Position numbers and translations under genes: made by a program. Below the pieces are notes generated by a model, which did not search any database, was not told the DNA's origin, and worked only from the letters and a program-made list of their open reading frames with translations. A DNA stretch of 36,904 nt, taken from NCBI GenBank assembly GCA_017545245.1, contig JAFWPB010000019.1, forward strand, positions 1 to 36,904, written 5' to 3'. This DNA is from Clostridiales bacterium (GTDB taxonomy: Bacteria; Bacillota; Clostridia; Saccharofermentanales; Saccharofermentanaceae). Below, piece by piece: positions 32,497-36,904 of this stretch. How positions within the stretch are numbered: position 1 is the stretch's first letter; every line of letters begins with the position of its first letter.

Positions 32497-35400
32497 CTAT
32501 GAATAATTCTCTTGTGCATATAATTCCAATCGATCATATAGAGTCTTTGCGATCTGATCGGTAGTCCGATTCTGCGTATAGTAACTGTTCACTTCATCCC
32601 AAACCATGAACATCAGGCTTCTGTTCTCGATATACAGCGCATCCGCGGTGGCAACCGCCTGAAGATAATCATCCACGATGTCCTGTGACACCGGTGGTTG
32701 ATTTCCCACGAAGCTCTTGATCACTTCATCCGAAACGGACTTCGAATCCATCGCCGCATCACATATCTCTTTCAGGACGAACTTATTGGCCGGGATTTCG
32801 CCCACTCCGCTGCATGCTGCGATTTTCTGCACGTCTTCAGTAAAAATCCCACTCATTAACTCCCAACACTTATCCGGGTCTGCTGCTGTGGTGGACATAG
32901 CCAACCGGCAACTGGGATGTGCCAGATGAACCGAACCGTCGATTCCCGGATTGCCTATAAATGAGATACTCTCTTGAAGTGAATTCTCTCTTTCTGCAAA
33001 AGAATAAATATCCCCCACGATACCATTGGCAAGCAATGTCAGATCGTCCCTTAATGCGTCCGGAAAATATGTACCTGTACCACTATTTCCGGATCCGTAT
33101 TCATTCTGTGCAGCTATTGCCACATCCAGAAGCTTTTTCAAATCCTCAATAGATAATTTCTTATCCTTGTCATAGATTCCCCACAGATCCGGGAACCGGT
33201 AGATAAGCGCTTCATCGACTATTCCTGCTGCTTCTGCATTAAAACTGTCATATTCCAATATCTCGAGGTCTTGGCTTTTTTGATATAGGTCAGTCGCACT
33301 TATGCTGCTTCCTTCTGGAAAGTGCCTTGTTAATCCGATATTCCCATTCAACCAATACGATGCAAATACCTGATAACATGCCCCCTGACCGTTGACCATG
33401 AGGTTTTTCGCCGCATCTGTAAGAGATTGAAGATCATCCGGAGACCGGTCAAGATATGGCTTCAGATCAGCAACCATTCCGGTTCGCCCCATGTATTCGA
33501 AGTCGAATGTATTCCCATAGAAAATGTCCGGCGTGTTTCCATCGTTGAAATACTGCATCAGATCGATTCTTCCCCGGCGAAGCTCCGCTTCATCCTCGCC
33601 GACGTAGAAGCGGGCATACTCATCGAGAACTACACGATAATCGGAATGAGATGTATTGAACTGATAGACCAGCCACTGGAGCGGAAGATCCTGATACACC
33701 ATGCATCCGCCTATCGTAATCACTTCTTTTACAACAGGTTGATAATCCTCATCTTTGGAGAGCAGCAGCACCTCCGAGTCATTCTCGCCATATACATATT
33801 CCAGGGCAAACTGCCGATCGCTCACGGGATAATATGTTTTTTCTTCCAACCCTTTCACCGGTGGACGGATATCCACATTATTCCAGGCAATAAGCTGTGT
33901 TCTTTGCTTGCTTTCAATGTCTAACTTATATACGCCTTGCGCAGCGAAAGCATAATTCCCGCACGGATCCACCGTCGCCAGATTCATCTCCCGAAGCGTC
34001 GCAGCTTCAGAAGCGGTTTCACTTGTAAAATCTACGGAATAGAAGCTTCTCTCTCCATCTTCTTCGCCACCTATCACATAAGATTTTCCGTTCTCTTCAA
34101 AATACGAGTTCTTCTCAATCGGAAACTGTGTCCGGATTGATGCCTGACAATTGCCAGCTTGGTCATATTTCGCAATTTCCCTTCGTCCCGCGATCACAAA
34201 CCCGTCTGAAACAGGCGCCATGAACTCGGCCTGAAATTCCGGTGTTACCGTCTTCGTATCCTTTCCGGTATTCTTATCCAAAAACTTCGCTTTCCCATCA
34301 GAGTTCATAAAAGCATATTCCGTCGGGAACACTGCTGTCGGAAGATGTAATCCGGGCAGTTCCAGTACACTCTCTATATCACCCATCGCACTTACGGTCA
34401 TAATGTCTGTGAGAGAAACCCCATTCTTCCTATCCGTGTATAGAACAGATATACAGAAACCATCTTCATCCGGCAGCACTTTCATAATATTGGCTGTATA
34501 GCCTTCTTTCGCCGGAGCCTGGAAAGGCACGCAAGAATATGACTCCGTGATCTTGATCGCCTTCGCCGATTTCTTTTTCTTCGGGCTGGTCAGGAAGCAG
34601 CCGGTCACAACGATACATGCCGCGATCAGGAGTGCTACAACTGCATATTTCGGCTTCTTATAGTTCAGTATATTCTTCACTCTCTGCTTCACGCCGACTT
34701 CACCAAACGCCAGCGGGCACGCCGAGATGGAAGATCTTCTGAGACTACAGTTCAGCAGAGCCTGGGAATATTCGGCGGTACTCTGCCTCTTCATTTTACG
34801 GATAACTTTCTCATCGCAGGCCATCTCAATATCCCGGCAAAGGAGGATATACGCGACCCAGCAAAGCGGATTGAACCAGTATACGGTAAGAATCAGAAAT
34901 CCCAACGGTTTCCATAACTGATCCCGACGTGCCAGATGCGCTCTTTCGTGCGCCAGAACATAGCTTAATGTTTTCTTGCTTATAGAAGAAGGAATGTAGA
35001 TCTTCGGACGGAAGACTCCAAGAATAAATGGAGACTTGACTTCGTCACACTCCAGGACACCCTCTTCGATCTCGATCGAAGCAGCTGTTTTTCTCTTAAG
35101 ACGCCAGGCGCTGATCCCGGCATATCCCAGAAGGCTCACCTCGCCCACGATCCATATGACAGAAGCAACCGTAAACACAGTCTGGATCATCATTTGCCCA
35201 TGTTCTTGCGAAGAGGGCGAAATCTCTCCGGCCGGAGTTGTTCCATTTTCCGAAGCAGCCATGGAAGGATTTCCACCCGGATTCGTCTGCTTCCCCACAG
35301 CGACTTTCAGATCCGATGGAGTTTTCACGGCATTTCCAATCGCCGGGTTGATTACCTGATTAATGTAGTCAAAACCACTATCGATCTGGGGGCTGTCCAT

Positions 35401-35619
35401 GGTAACGATCTCCATTGGGATCGTTTCACTGCTTGGAACCAGGCTGATCACACTTTCAAGGGAGAAAGGCAGAATCAACCGGATCGCTACGATAGCCCAG
35501 AGTGCACACGGAAACCATTTCGGTGCCTTCTTAAAAATCGCGCGCAATACGATCACGGTCAGGATCAGCCAGCTTGCAGACAAGCTTAGATTCAATACCC
35601 TAATCAATATCGAGTTCAT
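32497..35619 (-). CDS. M56 (BlaR1-like) membrane protease fused to a solute-binding sensor
   Basis: A 1040-residue receptor protease. ATG 35619 has AAGGAG eight bases upstream, preferred over TTG 35625. Residues 1-345 form the M56 unit: N-terminal membrane helices, a 90-residue extracytoplasmic loop (61-145), the zinc motif HERAH (224-228), Glu265 in EMACDE as third ligand, and a last helix at 325-345. BlaR1 and MecR1 then carry a penicillin-binding domain of about 250 residues. Here 690 other residues follow: a strand-rich propeller-like part (350-640), then a family-1 solute-binding fold (TPDIFYGNTFDFEYMG, ISFIGNPGIDGS, DKCWELMSGIFTEDVQ, GVGEIPANKFVLKE). No SxxK or KTG motif is seen. It lies two bases after the BlaI-type gene. 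Ligand binding outside probably triggers repressor cleavage inside. Confidence 0.88.
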   Translation of the reverse strand: MNSILIRVLNLSLSASWLILTVIVLRAIFKKAPKWFPCALWAIVAIRLILPFSLESVISLVPSSETIPMEIVTMDSPQIDSGFDYINQVINPAIGNAVKTPSDLKVAVGKQTNPGGNPSMAASENGTTPAGEISPSSQEHGQMMIQTVFTVASVIWIVGEVSLLGYAGISAWRLKRKTAASIEIEEGVLECDEVKSPFILGVFRPKIYIPSSISKKTLSYVLAHERAHLARRDQLWKPLGFLILTVYWFNPLCWVAYILLCRDIEMACDEKVIRKMKRQSTAEYSQALLNCSLRRSSISACPLAFGEVGVKQRVKNILNYKKPKYAVVALLIAACIVVTGCFLTSPKKKKSAKAIKITESYSCVPFQAPAKEGYTANIMKVLPDEDGFCISVLYTDRKNGVSLTDIMTVSAMGDIESVLELPGLHLPTAVFPTEYAFMNSDGKAKFLDKNTGKDTKTVTPEFQAEFMAPVSDGFVIAGRREIAKYDQAGNCQASIRTQFPIEKNSYFEENGKSYVIGGEEDGERSFYSVDFTSETASEAATLREMNLATVDPCGNYAFAAQGVYKLDIESKQRTQLIAWNNVDIRPPVKGLEEKTYYPVSDRQFALEYVYGENDSEVLLLSKDEDYQPVVKEVITIGGCMVYQDLPLQWLVYQFNTSHSDYRVVLDEYARFYVGEDEAELRRGRIDLMQYFNDGNTPDIFYGNTFDFEYMGRTGMVADLKPYLDRSPDDLQSLTDAAKNLMVNGQGACYQVFASYWLNGNIGLTRHFPEGSSISATDLYQKSQDLEILEYDSFNAEAAGIVDEALIYRFPDLWGIYDKDKKLSIEDLKKLLDVAIAAQNEYGSGNSGTGTYFPDALRDDLTLLANGIVGDIYSFAERENSLQESISFIGNPGIDGSVHLAHPSCRLAMSTTAADPDKCWELMSGIFTEDVQKIAACSGVGEIPANKFVLKEICDAAMDSKSVSDEVIKSFVGNQPPVSQDIVDDYLQAVATADALYIENRSLMFMVWDEVNSYYTQNRTTDQIAKTLYDRLELYAQENYS

Positions 35620-35621
35620 GA

Positions 35622-35987
35622 TCAATTCTCCTTCTTAAAAGCATCGATCATCTTCTGGATCTGCTCGGCCTCCTCGGGGGTCAGTTCTTTACGAGAGATA
35701 AAGGATGCGACAAAAGCCGGGAGCGATCCCTGGTACGAATCCTCCACGATCCGTTCACTGCGGATCGAATAGAACTTCTCGCGCGGAATCCTGGTCGTCA
35801 CGATACCGTTCTCATTCTGAAGCAGACCTTTCTCACAGAGCTTGCGGAGCACGGTATACGTCGTTGGCTTCTTCCACTTTAGTTCCTTCTCGCAAATCTT
35901 TACCAGATCTCCGGACGCTACCGGCTCGTGTTCCCATACAATATCAGCAAATCGCAACTGTACTGCACCTAATTCCATATCAATCAT
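35622..35987 (-). CDS. BlaI/MecI-family transcriptional repressor
   Basis: A 121-residue dimeric repressor. AGAGGT lies eight bases before ATG 35987. Residues 5-75 form the winged helix: VQLRFADIVWEHEPVASGDL, then KKPTTYTVLRKLCEKGLL (W-K-x-x-T-x-x-T-x-L-x-R-L type) and IVTTRIPREKFYSI as the wing. Residues 85-121 (GSLPAFVASFISRKELTPEE) form the C-terminal dimerisation helices that receptor proteases cut in BlaI and MecI. The gene is the first of an operon with the M56 receptor and the lipoprotein. Two palindromes in the promoter region are its probable binding sites, giving autoregulation. Confidence 0.92.
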   Translation of the reverse strand: MIDMELGAVQLRFADIVWEHEPVASGDLVKICEKELKWKKPTTYTVLRKLCEKGLLQNENGIVTTRIPREKFYSIRSERIVEDSYQGSLPAFVASFISRKELTPEEAEQIQKMIDAFKKEN

Positions 35988-36075
35988 CTGCGTTTACCTC
36001 TCCGATTATCTCGAACCCCTGCATTCTCAGAATTCACACGCATCCCATCAAAGGAATACTCATTCAACAAAAAGT

Positions 36076-36130
36076 GGTTTATCTAGATAAACCTTTTCTT
36101 TAGTTTATCCAGATAAACCACTCTTGTCAA
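36076..36130 (-). promoter_or_regulatory. Promoter with two operators for the BlaI-M56 operon
   Basis: On the minus strand TTGACA (36130-36125), a 17-base spacer and TAAACT (36107-36102) form the promoter. One 16-base palindrome GTTTATCCAGATAAAC (36103-36118) lies in the spacer and -10. A perfect 18-base palindrome GGTTTATCTAGATAAACC (36076-36093) lies just downstream near the transcription start. The centres are about 26 bases apart, between two and three helical turns. Binding would block the polymerase. Confidence 0.85.
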
Positions 36131-36390
36131 TAGCGTTTCGAGAAGATGATTCTTCAAACTCTTCAAATGTCCCTTGGAAAACATTTCTAGCTATTAAATA
36201 TGTGGCTTAAGGCAACCATGGGCGAAACTGCCTGCTGTCACGAAGTTTTTACCAAATACCGGAAAACCACATGTGGAAAATCGATCACAAAAAAATTCCA
36301 AAGGACAAATTACTTAAAAACAAAGAGATACTTGCTTACTTACTACACGCGCGGGAAGCAGTTCTAATGTGAAAAAAATACGTCCCAAAA
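36131..36390. other. Intergenic stretch between repressor operon and integrase remnant
   Basis: A+T-rich, with no open frame of note. It may hold decayed upstream parts of the recombinase, but I could not identify catalytic-domain text in any frame. Confidence 0.4.
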
Positions 36391-36690
36391 GTGCCTTTGA
36401 AAAATAATGAACTGGGGCACGTAATTACTCACCCTACTATGTTTAAGCACTTCAAGAGAATCGTAACCGATATTGGACGCCCGGATCTTCGTTTCCATGA
36501 CCTTAGACATTCCTATGCTTCTTTTGCCGCCGATAGCGGTATCCCCGCGGCGACACTTAGTAAGAATCTAGGCCATTCGACCACCAGTTTTACGATGATG
36601 TATTACGTACATGCCACTAATGAGGGCGATATTTTCAGTGCAAATGTAACGGAATCAATTATTAAGAGAGCAACGGGAAACAAGGACTAA
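36391..36690 (+). pseudogene. C-terminal remnant of a tyrosine recombinase (integrase)
   Basis: Ninety-nine residues starting at GTG 36391, with a stop codon only seven codons upstream. RFHDLRHSYASFAADSGIP gives the H-x-x-R of the catalytic site, KNLGHSTTSFTMMYYVHA gives the G-H-S and the nucleophilic Tyr. The first catalytic Arg, the DNA-binding domain and the N-terminal arm domain, about 280 residues, are missing. There is no good ribosome site, so it is a decayed gene end. A TTGTCG pair follows at 36732-36748. Confidence 0.85.
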
Positions 36691-36731
36691 GACGCAAGTT
36701 TTATGATCGTTACGATATTTTTATTACCGAT

Positions 36732-36748
36732 TTGTCGATTATTTGTCG
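36732..36748. repeat. TTGTCG tandem pair after integrase remnant
   Basis: TTGTCG at 36732-36737 and 36743-36748 (11-base period), 42 bases after the integrase stop. The word matches the paired sites at 23686, 23899 and 27763, which supports a recombinase arm-site reading. Confidence 0.5.
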
Positions 36749-36904
36749 GTTTTCTAAAGAAAAGGGGTTGTCTCAAAATGTTCTGTTTCATTGAAGCCCG
36801 GATTTCGGCCGTATATTAGAGAAGTGGGCAAATGCCTGAAGCCCTTTGGGGGTCGGCTACGCGCTAGTGCTTTTCGAGCAGTGGGATAGGGGCGATAAGT
36901 CGTA
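36749..36904. other. Right-end intergenic sequence
   Basis: No convincing gene. The last nine bases (TAAGTCGTA) match the start of the repeat at 20-28, so a further unit of that family may begin here. Confidence 0.35.

Noticed and set aside
32497..35619. Beta-lactam resistance receptor
   Set aside because: The sensor lacks SxxK, SxN and KTG motifs and no beta-lactamase or PBP gene is linked.

Overview
The window looks like a chromosomal segment of a Gram-positive anaerobe of the class Clostridia, probably a gut or rumen member of the Lachnospiraceae/Oscillospiraceae neighbourhood. This is inference. It rests on clean SigA-type promoters and strong GGAGG ribosome sites, lipobox signal peptides, BlaI/M56 and XRE/ImmA pairs, and several large secreted proteins built from leucine-rich repeats (LRR) or a polysaccharide-lyase fold and ending in DUF4214 repeats. 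No rRNA, intact tRNA or CRISPR array was found.

Left part (1-19.7 kb), mostly host chromosome. A block of palindromic intergenic repeats (20-366) precedes a secreted LRR-DUF4214 protein (478-3507). A consensus promoter and an attenuator-like hairpin lead into carA-carB (carbamoyl phosphate synthetase, 3752-8042), which ends in a repeat-rich terminator. A small lipoprotein and a secreted heparinase II/III-like lyase with a DUF4214 tail follow, then an MFS transporter. Next is a tight cluster: a GNAT remnant, a GNAT acetyltransferase, a HAD hydrolase, an amidase and an internally deleted ProC-like protein. A second LRR protein, with an SLH-like region and another DUF4214 tail, closes this part.

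Middle part (19.7-31 kb), accessory and visibly more A+T-rich. It holds two paralogous lipoproteins made of a propeller-like half and a family-1 solute-binding half, with no ABC permease nearby. Around them are a RhuM gene, a DUF1016 (YhcG) remnant, a BspA-like LRR lipoprotein, two palindromic operator-like repeats, two 159-bp direct repeats that begin with a tRNA-Ser-like 3' end, and several TGTCG tandem sites that look like recombinase arm sites. An XRE/ImmA pair, a DUF4417 protein, a small Gly-rich protein with a clan-CD-protease-like His/Cys pair and a putative immunity protein form a compact unit. A truncated DUF3800 gene follows, preceded by a structured leader resembling the known DUF3800 RNA motifs.

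Right part (31-36.9 kb, minus strand): BlaI-type repressor, M56 (BlaR1-like) membrane protease and lipoprotein, preceded by two palindromic operators inside a promoter. The M56 protein is the most unusual gene here. Its extracytoplasmic sensor is not a penicillin-binding domain but a large propeller-plus-solute-binding region of the same type as the two free lipoproteins. This suggests a BlaR1-style proteolytic signalling system that senses a solute, perhaps a glycan or peptide. A decayed tyrosine recombinase and another TGTCG-type repeat lie at the right end, and the last bases match the start of the left-end repeat family.
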